Of a stretch of DNA of 64,000 bases, positions 14,499 through 23,368 are shown piece by piece. The stretch spans positions 4,216,001-4,280,000 of the forward strand of contig NZ_CP038026.1 in NCBI RefSeq assembly GCF_004421005.1, read 5' to 3'. The notes under the pieces were generated by a model. The model was given only the letters and a program-made list of their open reading frames with translations. It was not told the DNA's origin and made no database searches. The DNA comes from Pseudoduganella plicata. Its GTDB lineage: Bacteria > Pseudomonadota > Gammaproteobacteria > Burkholderiales > Burkholderiaceae_D. The position numbers and the translations under genes are program-made. Numbering within the stretch: the stretch's first letter is position 1; every line of letters starts with the position of its first letter.

Positions 14499-15817
14499 AG
14501 GCATTCTTCAACTCCATGACGGGGCGGGTGTTTTTTGCCCTGATGCTGGGGATTATCGCGTCGGCCGCGCTGACGCAATGGCTGGCGTTGAATGAACGTC
14601 AACGTACCCTGGAACGCTACCGCAATTTTCATGCGCTGGAGCGGGCCGAACAGATCATCGAAACGGCGGACGTGGTGCGCCCCGAATCGCGCGCGCAGTA
14701 TTTGCAGGTGGCCAGCAAAGGCACCGTCCAGCTGGAACTGGCGGCGCACGAGGCACCCGCGCTGCCAGCCACGGAGTTCTCCGCCGCGCTGGCGCAGCGC
14801 CTCGGCCGCGAGTTCCAGGTCACGCCGATTGCCGAGCGGCCACCCAGCTGCGACAAGCCGATTGCCACCAACACGCTGTTCGGCGCCACGCAATGGCGCG
14901 GCACCTGCGAATCGGTCCAGATTGCCATGACGGACGGCCAACTGCTGAAACTGTCGGTCCTGCCGCCGCGCGCGCCGGCGCCGACGGGGCACAACGAATA
15001 CGCCGTCATCCTCCCGTTCCTGCTGAGCATTGCCGTCCTTGCCTACCTCGTCACCCGCATGACGGTGCGGCCTTTGAGGCAGCTGGCGCAGGCGGCAAAA
15101 GACCTGGGCAACGACATCAATCACCCGCCGCTGGGCCTGACGGGCGCCAGCGAAATCCGCCAGGCCAGTGCCGCGTTCAATGCAATGCAGGCACGTATCC
15201 GCCAGTACATCGCGCAGCGCACGGAAATGCTGGCGGCCATCACGCACGATCTGCAGACGCCGCTGACGCGCCTGCGCCTGCGGCTGGAAAAGGTCACGGA
15301 CGAGGACTTGCGGCAAAAGCTGATCGGCGATCTCTCGGCGATGCAGGCGATGGTCAAGGAAGGGCTGGACCTGGCGCGCAGCATCGACGCCGGTGGCACG
15401 ATGCAGAAGCTCGACCTGGATTCGCTGCTCGACAGCGTCTGCGCCGACGCGGTCGAGGCCGGCCAGCCTGTGGAACTGAAGGGCTCGGCAGGAATGGCGC
15501 TGCTGGGCCGGCCACTGGACATCCAGCGCTGCCTCGTCAACCTGATCGACAACGCCGTCAAGTACGGACAGAAAGCGCACGTGACGGTGGAACGGCTGGC
15601 CGGCGCCGCGCGCATCCGCGTCCGCGACGAAGGTCCGGGCATTCCGCAGGACCAGCTGGCACGCGTGTTCGAACCGTTTTATCGGCTGGAAAGCTCGCGC
15701 TCGCGCGCATCCGGGGGGACGGGCCTGGGCCTGACAATTGCCCGCAATATCGCCGAGCAGCATGGTGCCACGTTAAGTTTGTCCAATGGCGACAACGGGG
15801 GCTTGAAGCCGTGTTAA
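14495..15817 (+). CDS. two-component sensor histidine kinase, C-terminus altered by an apparent -1 frameshift
   Basis: As read it is 440 aa from GTG 14495. It has an N-terminal membrane helix (VFFALMLGIIASAALTQWLA), a periplasmic region to about residue 165, a second helix (VILPFLLSIAVLAYLVT), HAMP, a HisKA domain with H251 in ITHDLQTPLTRLRLRL, and HATPase_c with N (VNLIDNAVKYG), G1 (DEGPGIP) and G2 (GGTGLGLTIARNIAEQHGA) boxes. The reading frame ends abruptly after LSNGDNGG as LKPC. One extra G in the run 15797-15801 would restore LEAVLTLPEFYAGK and a stop at 15846, the usual kinase ending. The catalytic core is complete either way. Confidence 0.9.
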   Translation: MKAFFNSMTGRVFFALMLGIIASAALTQWLALNERQRTLERYRNFHALERAEQIIETADVVRPESRAQYLQVASKGTVQLELAAHEAPALPATEFSAALAQRLGREFQVTPIAERPPSCDKPIATNTLFGATQWRGTCESVQIAMTDGQLLKLSVLPPRAPAPTGHNEYAVILPFLLSIAVLAYLVTRMTVRPLRQLAQAAKDLGNDINHPPLGLTGASEIRQASAAFNAMQARIRQYIAQRTEMLAAITHDLQTPLTRLRLRLEKVTDEDLRQKLIGDLSAMQAMVKEGLDLARSIDAGGTMQKLDLDSLLDSVCADAVEAGQPVELKGSAGMALLGRPLDIQRCLVNLIDNAVKYGQKAHVTVERLAGAARIRVRDEGPGIPQDQLARVFEPFYRLESSRSRASGGTGLGLTIARNIAEQHGATLSLSNGDNGGLKPC

Positions 15818-15873
15818 CACTGCCTGAATTTTATGCAGGGAAGTAATCAGCGGGACACAAAATGATGCGACAA

Positions 15874-15897
15874 TGCCGCGCTAAATGCCGTGCGGCA
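15874..15897 (+). other. small inverted repeat between the kinase and pump genes
   Basis: TGCCGC (15874-15879) and GCGGCA (15892-15897) flank 12 bases in the 142-bp spacer before the RND adaptor gene. No T tract and no clear promoter are seen. It may be an operator or a chance palindrome. Confidence 0.2.
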
Positions 15898-15988
15898 ACA
15901 TGAAGCATAAACAAACCATGATAAAAACAGCCACTTGGGAGCCTGGCATGGCCGGCTCGTGCTACTCACTTATCACCGCAGTTCAATA

Positions 15989-17158
15989 ATGAAAAAGAAA
16001 ACTCTGGGAGTTCTCGTCGGCGTTGCCGTCGTTGTCACCGCCGGCGCGTGGCATTTCACGCGTCCCGCCGAGGCACCACAGGCAGCTGCCGGCAAGGGTA
16101 ACGGCTTCGGGGGGCCGACGACTGTCAATATCGTCAAGCCACGCCGGCAGGACGTTCCCGTCCAGCTGCAGGCCAACGGTACCGTCAGCCCCATCAGCAC
16201 CGTCGACCTGCATCCGCAGACCACCAGCACCATCGTCAAGGTGCACGTCAAGGAAGGCCAGTTCGTCCAGCAGGGCGACCTGATGTTCTCGCTGGACAGC
16301 CGCAGCGAAGCGGCCAATGTGCAGAAGGCCGATGCCCAGGTGGCGCGCGACCGCGCCAGCCTGGCCGACCTGGAACGCCAGTACAAGCGCAGCATGGAAC
16401 TGCTGGCGCAGAATTTCATTGCCCAGGGCGCCGTCGATACGCTGAAAAGCCAGGTGGACGCCGCGCGCGCGCTGCTCGAGGCGGACGTTGCCGCCGCGCG
16501 CGCCGTGCGCGTGGACCAGAGCTACACGTCGATCCGTGCGCCGATGACGGGCCGGGTGGGCGCCATCAACGTCTATCCGGGCAGCCTCGTGCAGCTGACG
16601 ACGTCGCTGGCGACGATCACGCAGCTCGATCCGATCAATGTTGCGTTCACGTTGCCGGAAAACGCCCTTGCCGCGCTGCTGGACGCGCAGCGCGCCGGCA
16701 AGGTGGCCGTGCAGGCGTTCCAGAACAATTCGCCACAGCCCATCGAAGGGCACCTGAGCTTTATCGACAACACGGTCGATCCGGTCGCCGGCGTCATCCG
16801 CGTCAAGGCCCAGTTCGACAACAAGGGGACGCGCCTGTGGCCGGGCCAGTACGTCAACACGACGCTGACGGTGCAAACCTTGAAGGACGCGCTGGTGGTA
16901 CCGCAAAACGCTATCATCACGAACACCCGCGGTACCTTCGTGTATACCGTCGGGCCGGACAACACGGCGAAGATGGCGAACGTCGAGCGCCTGTACGCCT
17001 TCGGCGCGGATGCCGCCGTGCGCGGCCTGCAAGGGGACGAAAAAGTCATCGTCGAGGGCAAGCAGAACCTGCGGCCGGGCGGCAAGGTGCGCATCGCGGA
17101 TACGCGCGTGGCCGACCAGGGGCGCAGCGGCGGTAAAGACAAGGGTGGTATCGAATGA
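15989..17158 (+). CDS. RND efflux periplasmic adaptor (membrane fusion protein), MdtA-like
   Basis: The protein is 389 aa from ATG 15989 (MKKKTLGVLVGVAVVVTAGA, a membrane anchor or signal). The HlyD/MdtA architecture is visible: a biotinyl-lipoyl half-motif (VSPISTVDLHPQTTSTIVKV, HVKEGQFVQQGDLMFSLD), a helical hairpin (DRASLADLERQYKRSMELLA), a beta-barrel (IRAPMTGRVGAINVYPGSLV) and the membrane-proximal end (LVVPQNAIITNTRGTFVYTV). It links the RND pump to an outer-membrane channel. It overlaps the pump gene by 4 bp (ATGA). No outer-membrane TolC-like gene is present nearby. The adaptor has no strong Shine-Dalgarno sequence. Confidence 0.92.
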   Translation: MKKKTLGVLVGVAVVVTAGAWHFTRPAEAPQAAAGKGNGFGGPTTVNIVKPRRQDVPVQLQANGTVSPISTVDLHPQTTSTIVKVHVKEGQFVQQGDLMFSLDSRSEAANVQKADAQVARDRASLADLERQYKRSMELLAQNFIAQGAVDTLKSQVDAARALLEADVAAARAVRVDQSYTSIRAPMTGRVGAINVYPGSLVQLTTSLATITQLDPINVAFTLPENALAALLDAQRAGKVAVQAFQNNSPQPIEGHLSFIDNTVDPVAGVIRVKAQFDNKGTRLWPGQYVNTTLTVQTLKDALVVPQNAIITNTRGTFVYTVGPDNTAKMANVERLYAFGADAAVRGLQGDEKVIVEGKQNLRPGGKVRIADTRVADQGRSGGKDKGGIE

Positions 17159-20100
17159 GCCTGTCCGAGCTTTCCATCCGGCGCCCCGTCATGGTGGTGC
17201 TGCTGTCGCTGACCCTGATCCTGGCCGGCGTGCTGGCCTATCTGAAGATACCCGTCGCGGCTCTGCCCAGCTACAACACACCTGTCATCAACGTCAGCGC
17301 GGATCTGCCTGGCGCCAGCCCGGACACGATGGCGTCGTCCGTGGCGCTGCCGCTGGAAAAGCAGTTCTCGACGATTGCCGGCCTGCAGATGATCACGTCG
17401 ACAAGCACGCAGGGCAACACGTCGCTCACGCTGGAGTTCGATTCCAGCATCGACGTCAATGAGGCAGCGGTAGACGTGCAGGCGGCGCTGCTGCGCGCCC
17501 AGCGCCAGCTGCCGCAGGAAATGACGGACCTGCCGTCGTACCGCAAGATCAACCCGGCCGACGCGCCCGTGCTGTTCATGGCGATGAATTCGCCATCGCT
17601 GTCGCTGTCCGAACTGAACGACTACGCGGAAAACCTGATCGCGCCCAGCCTGTCCACATTGCCTGGCGTGGCCCAGGTCACGGTCAACGGCCAAAAAAGA
17701 TTCGCGGTGCGCATCCGCGCGAAATCGGACCTGCTCAATGCCCGCGACCTGACCCTCGCGGAGGTGCAGGCGGCCGTGCGCAACGCCAACGCCAACACGC
17801 CGCTGGGCGTGCTGGACGGGCCGTCGCAGACGCTGACGATCCAGGGCAGCCCGCAGATGATGAAGGCGTCGGAGTTCCGCGACCTGATCATCGCCGTGCG
17901 CAATGGCGAACCGGTGCGCCTGAAGGATGTCGCCACCGTCGAGGACAGCTTCCAGTCCATCAAGTCGTTCGGCAGCTATAACGGCGAGCGCGCCATCGTG
18001 CTGCTGGTGCAGCGCCAGCCCGATGCGAACACGGTGCAGGTCGTCGATGGCGTCAAGGCGCTGCTGCCGCGCTTCAAGGCGCAATTGCCCGAGTCAATCA
18101 ATATCGCCCTCGTCAACGACCGTTCCGTGTCGATCCGCGAGGCGCTGCATGACGTCAATCTGACCCTGGCGCTGACGATCGTGCTGGTCGTGCTCGTCAT
18201 TTTCCTGTTCCTGCGCCGCGCTGCCGCCACGTTCATCCCCGCCGTGACGATGCCGATCTCGCTCCTGGGCGCGCTCGCGCTGCTGTACGCATTCGGCTAC
18301 AGCCTGGACAACATCTCGCTGCTGGGCATCACGCTGGCCGTCGGTCTGGTTGTCGACGATGCCATTGTCGTGCTGGAAAACATCGTGCGGCACATCGAGC
18401 ATGGCAAGAAGCCGCTGCAGGCAGCGCTGATCGGCGCGCGCGAGATGGGCTTCACCATCGTCTCGATCTCGATCTCGCTGGTGGCCGTTTTCATTCCCAT
18501 CTTCTTCATGCCGGGCGTGATGGGCCTGATGTTCCATGAATTCGCCGTCGTGGTGGCGCTGTCCGTGCTGGTGTCCGCCGCCGTGTCGCTGACGCTGGTG
18601 CCGATGCTGGCATCGCGCTTCCTGCCGGCCGACTCGCATGAAACGTCCGGTGACGACAGCTTTATCGGCCGCCACTTCGAAGCCGGCTTCATGAAGGTGC
18701 GCAACGGCTACGCGCGCACGCTGGACATGGCGCTGCGCCACCGCTTCGTGGTGCTGGGCATTGCTGTTGGCACGTTCGCATTGACGATCGTCATGTACAG
18801 CGCGATCCCGAAAGGCTTTTTCCCCGAAGAAGACATCGGCCAGATCCGCATCAACACGGAGGCATCCGAAGACATCTCGTCGGCTGCGATGCTGGGGTTG
18901 CAGGAGAGGGTGGCGGCGCTGATCCGCGCCGACCGCAACGTCAAGGACGTCGTCTCGTTCACGGGCGGTGGCAACACGGGCCGCATGTTTGTCGTGCTGA
19001 AAGACCGTTCCGAGCGCGACAAGATGCCGCAGGTGCTGGAAAGCCTGCGCAAGGCGACGCGCGAGGTGGCCGGCATTGCCGTCTACATGTCGCCGGTGCA
19101 GAACCTGCAGCTGGGCGGACGGCCGTCGAAGAGCCGCTATCAGTACACGCTGCAATCGGTCAGCCCGGATGCGCTCAGCGAGTGGGCCGAGCGCTATCTT
19201 GAGCGCATGCGTTCGGACCCGGACTTCCGCGACGTGACGAGCGATTCGCAGAACAAGGGCCTGCAGGCGTCGCTCAAGATCGACCGCGACAAGGCCAACA
19301 ATCTGGGCGTCGCGCTCAGCGATATCCGTACGGCGCTGTACCTGGCGTTCGGCGAGCGCCAGGTGTCGACGATTTATTCGTCCGCGGCCAGCTATTACGT
19401 GATCCTCGAAGCTGCCGACGAGGACCGCCGCTTCGAGGACGCTTTGACGAAGGTGTCCGTGCGGAATACGTCCGGGCAGCTGGTGAAACTGTCCAGCTTC
19501 GCGACCGTCGAGCGCACGGTGGGCCCAACGGCCGTCAACCACCAGGGCCAGCTGCAGGCGATTACGCTGTCGTTCAACCTGGCGCCAGACGTACCGCTGG
19601 GTAACGCCACGGCCAAGATCGACGCGATGGGCCAGGAATTCGGGCTGCCGCCGTCGATCATCACCACGTATGGCGGCGACGCTGCCGTGTTCCAGAGCTC
19701 GCAAAGCAGCCAGGTCATCCTGATCGTGGCCGCGCTGGGCGTCATCTACGTGCTGCTGGGCGTACTGTACGAAAGCTATATTCACCCGCTTACCATTCTT
19801 GCCGGCTTGCCGTCGGCCGCCGTGGGCGCGCTGCTGACGTTATGGATCTTCAAGATGGACCTGACGATGATCGCCATTATCGGCATCCTGATGCTGATCG
19901 GTATCGTCAAGAAAAACGCCATCATGATGATCGACTTCGCGCTGCAGTTGCAGCGGGAGGAGGGCAAGCCGCCGGTGGAAGCGATCCGCGAAGCGTGCAT
20001 CCTGCGTTTCCGGCCGATCCTGATGACGACGCTGGCAGCGCTGATGGGCGCGCTGCCGATCGCGCTGGGCCTGGGCGCCGGCGCCGAGCTGCGCCAGCCG

Positions 20101-20292
20101 CTGGGCCTGGCCGTCTGCGGCGGCCTGATCTTCTCGCAGGTCATCACCTTGTACATCACGCCGGTGATCTATCTGTTCCTGGACAAGTACAGCGGCACGG
20201 GCCCGATGAGCGACAGCGACCTGGACGACAGCGAACCCCCGTTGGGCCAACAGCCGGTGGAGCTGAAAGCCGTGAACCTGTCGAAGCACTGA
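17155..20292 (+). CDS. RND efflux transporter permease, MdtB/MdtC-like
   Basis: The protein is 1045 aa, full length for the HAE1 RND family. It starts MSLSELSIRRPVMVVLLSLT with TM1, has two large periplasmic loops and 12 membrane helices. TM4 carries the proton-relay pair D401-D402 in AVGLVVDDAIVVLENIV, and TM10 carries the KKNAIMMIDFA lysine. The sequence GYSLDNISLLGITLAVGLVV is typical of MdtB/MuxB rather than AcrB. The pump exports drugs or toxic metabolites using proton motive force. With the adaptor and the upstream two-component system it forms a Bae-like module. Substrates cannot be predicted. Only one RND subunit is present, whereas MdtABC systems have two. Confidence 0.93.
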   Translation: MSLSELSIRRPVMVVLLSLTLILAGVLAYLKIPVAALPSYNTPVINVSADLPGASPDTMASSVALPLEKQFSTIAGLQMITSTSTQGNTSLTLEFDSSIDVNEAAVDVQAALLRAQRQLPQEMTDLPSYRKINPADAPVLFMAMNSPSLSLSELNDYAENLIAPSLSTLPGVAQVTVNGQKRFAVRIRAKSDLLNARDLTLAEVQAAVRNANANTPLGVLDGPSQTLTIQGSPQMMKASEFRDLIIAVRNGEPVRLKDVATVEDSFQSIKSFGSYNGERAIVLLVQRQPDANTVQVVDGVKALLPRFKAQLPESINIALVNDRSVSIREALHDVNLTLALTIVLVVLVIFLFLRRAAATFIPAVTMPISLLGALALLYAFGYSLDNISLLGITLAVGLVVDDAIVVLENIVRHIEHGKKPLQAALIGAREMGFTIVSISISLVAVFIPIFFMPGVMGLMFHEFAVVVALSVLVSAAVSLTLVPMLASRFLPADSHETSGDDSFIGRHFEAGFMKVRNGYARTLDMALRHRFVVLGIAVGTFALTIVMYSAIPKGFFPEEDIGQIRINTEASEDISSAAMLGLQERVAALIRADRNVKDVVSFTGGGNTGRMFVVLKDRSERDKMPQVLESLRKATREVAGIAVYMSPVQNLQLGGRPSKSRYQYTLQSVSPDALSEWAERYLERMRSDPDFRDVTSDSQNKGLQASLKIDRDKANNLGVALSDIRTALYLAFGERQVSTIYSSAASYYVILEAADEDRRFEDALTKVSVRNTSGQLVKLSSFATVERTVGPTAVNHQGQLQAITLSFNLAPDVPLGNATAKIDAMGQEFGLPPSIITTYGGDAAVFQSSQSSQVILIVAALGVIYVLLGVLYESYIHPLTILAGLPSAAVGALLTLWIFKMDLTMIAIIGILMLIGIVKKNAIMMIDFALQLQREEGKPPVEAIREACILRFRPILMTTLAALMGALPIALGLGAGAELRQPLGLAVCGGLIFSQVITLYITPVIYLFLDKYSGTGPMSDSDLDDSEPPLGQQPVELKAVNLSKH

Positions 20293-20300
20293 GCCAAGCC

Positions 20301-20337
20301 TGTATCCAGCTCGGGGGCCGACCCCGAGGTGGACACG
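20301..20337. repeat. palindromic hairpin after the RND pump gene
   Basis: CTCGGGG (20310-20316) and CCCCGAG (20322-20328) form a 7-bp stem with a 5-nt loop. The flanks continue imperfectly (GT-TCCA against TGGA-AC), so the two 16-base arms are about 13/16 complementary. There is no T tail. It may act as an mRNA 3'-end structure or be a member of a second short repeat family. Confidence 0.4.
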
Positions 20338-20441
20338 AGCCCGGCAGTACGGAAGGAGCGCGCTCGAGGGATACATACGGTAACATCCGTTAACGACAAG
20401 CTCGCGTAAGCTTGCTCGACTTTGGCCCGGCTTGCCGGTTT

Positions 20442-21386
20442 GTGCACAGAAAACGGTTTATCTTGTTCCAGTCAAGCCACACCCACGGTCCCGACGAGTA
20501 TTGCCCCACCTGCGGCCAGCCCCTGCCGCCCGGTGGCCTGATTCCGCAATATGGCCGCAAGCAGCCGAACCGGATCGGTCTCGGCATTGCCATCGGCCTG
20601 CACGTGTTGATCCTGCTGCTGGCGCTGATGAATCCGCAGACGTTCGTCAAGCTGAAGCCACCGTCGAAACAGGGCGAGATGGTCTGGGTCGCCCCTGTCG
20701 CGCCTACGCCGGCCCCGGCGAAAACTGCGCCGGCACCCAGGCCGACACCGACCCCGCAGAAGCAGGCGCCGAAGAAGGTCGCGAAAGCGCCTCCGCGTCC
20801 GGCGCCGCCGTTGCAACCCCGCACCAATCCGGATGCCATTACGGAGAAGCAGCAGCAGGAGCCGCCACCGGTACAGGCGAAGCTGACGCCGCCGCCGCCT
20901 GACGTTACGGACATGTCCCAGCTGATCGAAGCGAACCGCCGCAAGCGTGGCGCCACGTCGTCCCCGCCGGCCGATTCGGCCGAGAGCGAAGACGCCAAGG
21001 CCAAGGCGCGCGCCATCGCCAACATCATGGGTGCGCAGGGCCGCAACGCGGCCGGCGACCGCGAGGATTCGGGCGGCATCTTCGACGTGCAGAACCAGAC
21101 CTTCAACAGCGCCGACGTCAAGTTCCGCGGCTGGAATACCAACTTCAAGCGCCGCTGGCTGCAGCAGGTGCACGTGGAGCTGGGCAACGAGATCGATATC
21201 GAGAATGCTGTCGTCACAAAAATGATCGAGCTCATCCGCAAGGAAAAGCCGGGCGACTTCGAATGGGAGTCGCACCGCCTGGGCCGCGTTGTCCGGATGA
21301 GTGCCCGCAAGGAGGATGAAGCGGAGCTGCGCGCCTTCCTGCTGAAGGAAATGTATCCAAAATATATCCGGCCGGCAGGCCGCTGA
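20442..21386 (+). CDS. hypothetical TonB-like membrane protein with CxxC N-terminus and proline-rich region
   Basis: The protein is 314 aa if read from GTG 20442; TTG 20412 or TTG 20463 are also possible and none has a clear ribosome-binding site. A cytoplasmic N-terminus with CPTCGQPLPPGG precedes one membrane helix (GLGIAIGLHVLILLLALM). Then comes a long Pro/Ala/Lys-rich stretch (about 75-160) and a C-terminal folded region with a WNTNFKRRWLQQVHVELGNE segment. The layout resembles TonB or TolA, but no TonB C-terminal signature is recognised. It lies 11 bp before the CAT-like gene and probably shares its transcript. The function is unknown. Confidence 0.7.
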   Translation: MHRKRFILFQSSHTHGPDEYCPTCGQPLPPGGLIPQYGRKQPNRIGLGIAIGLHVLILLLALMNPQTFVKLKPPSKQGEMVWVAPVAPTPAPAKTAPAPRPTPTPQKQAPKKVAKAPPRPAPPLQPRTNPDAITEKQQQEPPPVQAKLTPPPPDVTDMSQLIEANRRKRGATSSPPADSAESEDAKAKARAIANIMGAQGRNAAGDREDSGGIFDVQNQTFNSADVKFRGWNTNFKRRWLQQVHVELGNEIDIENAVVTKMIELIRKEKPGDFEWESHRLGRVVRMSARKEDEAELRAFLLKEMYPKYIRPAGR

Positions 21387-21397
21387 ATGGATCGCTG

Positions 21398-22036
21398 ATG
21401 AACAATTTTGAACGGCGGCGCGACCGCTTCGAGATGTTTGACGGGATGGACAGTCCCGCCCTCAATCTCACATTTACGCTGGAGCTGCCCGACTTCCGGC
21501 CATGGTGCAGGGAAGAAGGGCTGGCGCCGTTCCACGTGCTGCTGTGCGCGGTGCTGCGCTCGACGTTGAAGGTGGAAAATTTCCGCTACCGCGTGCTCGA
21601 TGGCGACGTGCTGCGCATCGACCGGCTGCGGCCGTCGTTTACCGTCACCAATGCGAACAACGACGTCAATTTCGCCCAGTTCGAATGGACGGATGACCTG
21701 CGCGAGTTTGTCGCCCGTGGCCGGGCGGCCGGCGCCGCGGCTTCCGCAATGACCGAGCTGAACCGTTTTTACCGCGCCATGACGCCGCGCGAGTGCCGCG
21801 ACCAGGTTTTTATCACGTGCATTCCATGGCTGGACTTCACGTCCATCCAGCATCCCACGGCGGCGCTGGACAACCCGGACATTCCATCGATCGCCTGGGG
21901 CAAATTCCGCGACGCACCGGGCGGGCGGTTGCAACTGCCGTTCTCGGTGCAGGCCCACCACGGTTTCGTCGACGGGTTCCACATCCACCAGCTGGCGCAG
22001 CAGATCGAACGGGAACTGACCGGGTTCATGGCATAA
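21398..22036 (+). CDS. CatA-like acyltransferase (type A chloramphenicol acetyltransferase fold)
   Basis: The protein is 212 aa, close to the CAT family length of about 215. The catalytic signature HHxxxDG is present near residue 186 (VQAHHGFVDGFHIHQL), and the family segment around residue 142 reads FITCIPWLDFTSIQH. It would transfer an acyl group from acetyl-CoA to a hydroxyl acceptor. Chromosomal CAT-like proteins outside resistance plasmids often have other or unknown substrates, so drug resistance should not be assumed. A start at 21398 fits MNNFERRRDRFEMFDG. A dispersed repeat copy begins two bases before the end of its stop codon. Confidence 0.82.
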   Translation: MNNFERRRDRFEMFDGMDSPALNLTFTLELPDFRPWCREEGLAPFHVLLCAVLRSTLKVENFRYRVLDGDVLRIDRLRPSFTVTNANNDVNFAQFEWTDDLREFVARGRAAGAAASAMTELNRFYRAMTPRECRDQVFITCIPWLDFTSIQHPTAALDNPDIPSIAWGKFRDAPGGRLQLPFSVQAHHGFVDGFHIHQLAQQIERELTGFMA

Positions 22037-22065
22037 AACCCGGGACAGTCCCCTGTTTTGAGGCA
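22035..22065. repeat. dispersed palindromic repeat, copy 3 (CAT-like/MFS convergent junction)
   Basis: The 31 bases match the reverse complement of copy 1 at 10919-10949 exactly. It contains CCCGGGACAGTCCCCTG and fills most of the 36-bp gap between two convergent genes, beginning within the stop codon of the CAT-like gene. It could fold on either transcript. Confidence 0.75.
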
Positions 22066-22072
22066 GTGCCGC

Positions 22073-23263
22073 TTACGCCGCCTTGCGCTCCGGCAGCGCC
22101 TCACTGATCCAATAGATCAAGGCCAGTGCCGGCAGCGCCATCCCCGCCAGCAGTGCAGCATGCCAGCCGTACTGCGCATACACCCAGCCACCCAGGGCGG
22201 AGCCGGCAGCGCCGCCGGCAAAGAACGCGGCGAAATACAGGCCGTTGAGCCGACTGCGCACTTCGTGGCCCAGCATGAAGATGGCACGCTGGCCCAGCAC
22301 CAGGTTGCCGGCGACGCCCATGTCCAGCACGATCGACGCGGCCACCAGCACGGCCAGCGCGAAGGCATGCGAGCCCGGCACCAGGAGCGGCAGCGCGAAG
22401 CCGGCAATACCGAGGATTAACGCGACCGCCGTGGCAATAGTGCTGTGCCCCTTGTCGGCGAGCTTGCCGGCAATGGGCGAGGCCACCGCGCCGGCCATGC
22501 CGACCAGCGCGAAGACGGCAATCGCCGACTGCGACAGCCCGAACGCGGGTCCGGCCAGCACCTGCGGCACGACAGTCCAGAACAGGCTGAACGCACCGAA
22601 CAGGCCGGCGTGATAGGCCGCACGGCGCCGCAGGATGGGCGTCGTGGCAAACAGTGTCCACAGCGAGCCAATCAGTTTTGGGTACGACAGGGCGGCTTGC
22701 GGCACGCGCTGCGGCAGTTTGAAGCGCAACACGACCGCCAGCAGCGCAATCAGCACGGCGGCGCCGCCAAATACGACGTGCCAGCTGGCATGATCGGCAA
22801 CCAGGCTGGCGGCGGGCCGCGCCAGCATCACGCCCAGCAGCAGTCCGCTGACGACCTTGCCCACCGTGTGGCCCCGTTCGGCCTCGCTGGACAGGTGCGC
22901 GGCAAACGGTACCAGTACCTGCGCCGCCACCGACGACAGGCCGATGGCCAGCGCCGCCGCCAGGAACACGGCTGCACTGGTGGCGAAAGCCGCAGCCAGC
23001 AGCGCCACCGACGCCACGCCCAGCGCCACGACGATCAGCCGGCGGTTTTCCAGCAGGTCGCCCAGCGGCACGACAAACAGCAGCCCCAGGGTATAGCCGA
23101 CCTGCGTCAGCGTGACGATCAACCCGGCCGCGGCTGGTGAAAGGCCCGTCGCGGCGCTGATGGGGCCGACCAGCGTCTGCGCGTAGTACAGGTTGGCGAC
23201 GATCAGCCCGGCCGCAGCGGCCAGCAGTGTGACCATGCCGCGTGAAATGGAAGTTGAATTCAT
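22073..23263 (-). CDS. MFS transporter
   Basis: The protein is 396 aa with about 12 membrane helices, almost all hydrophobic, starting near residue 10 (MVTLLAAAAGLIVANLYYAQ). The loop 2-3 motif appears as GDLLENRRLIVVALG, a variant of the MFS motif A. The second half has KLADKGHSTIATAVALILG. It resembles drug/proton antiporters of the YgaY/YnfM type. It is divergent from a LysR regulator 105 bp away, which probably controls it. The substrate is unknown. Confidence 0.88.
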   Translation of the reverse strand: MNSTSISRGMVTLLAAAAGLIVANLYYAQTLVGPISAATGLSPAAAGLIVTLTQVGYTLGLLFVVPLGDLLENRRLIVVALGVASVALLAAAFATSAAVFLAAALAIGLSSVAAQVLVPFAAHLSSEAERGHTVGKVVSGLLLGVMLARPAASLVADHASWHVVFGGAAVLIALLAVVLRFKLPQRVPQAALSYPKLIGSLWTLFATTPILRRRAAYHAGLFGAFSLFWTVVPQVLAGPAFGLSQSAIAVFALVGMAGAVASPIAGKLADKGHSTIATAVALILGIAGFALPLLVPGSHAFALAVLVAASIVLDMGVAGNLVLGQRAIFMLGHEVRSRLNGLYFAAFFAGGAAGSALGGWVYAQYGWHAALLAGMALPALALIYWISEALPERKAA

Positions 23264-23347
23264 GATGGCCTCGAAGGGTAAGAAACGATGAGGCCAGTCT
23301 AGAGGAGTTCGCTGTTCAGATAATCAGCGCATAATGCACCTCTACAA

Positions 23348-23362
23348 TTCACTTTATATGAA
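23348..23362. promoter_or_regulatory. possible LysR-type operator between the MFS and LysR genes
   Basis: TTCA-N7-TGAA (23348-23362) is a short dyad just before the LysR start at 23369. LysR proteins bind T-N11-A dyads in such divergent regions. It is one of several AT-rich stretches in the 105-bp gap, so this is tentative. Confidence 0.25.
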
Positions 23363-23368
23363 CAATCA

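Noticed and set aside
21398..22036. Chloramphenicol resistance gene
   Set aside because: The HHxxxDG signature shows the fold only; chromosomal CAT-like proteins often have other substrates and no mobile element flanks it.
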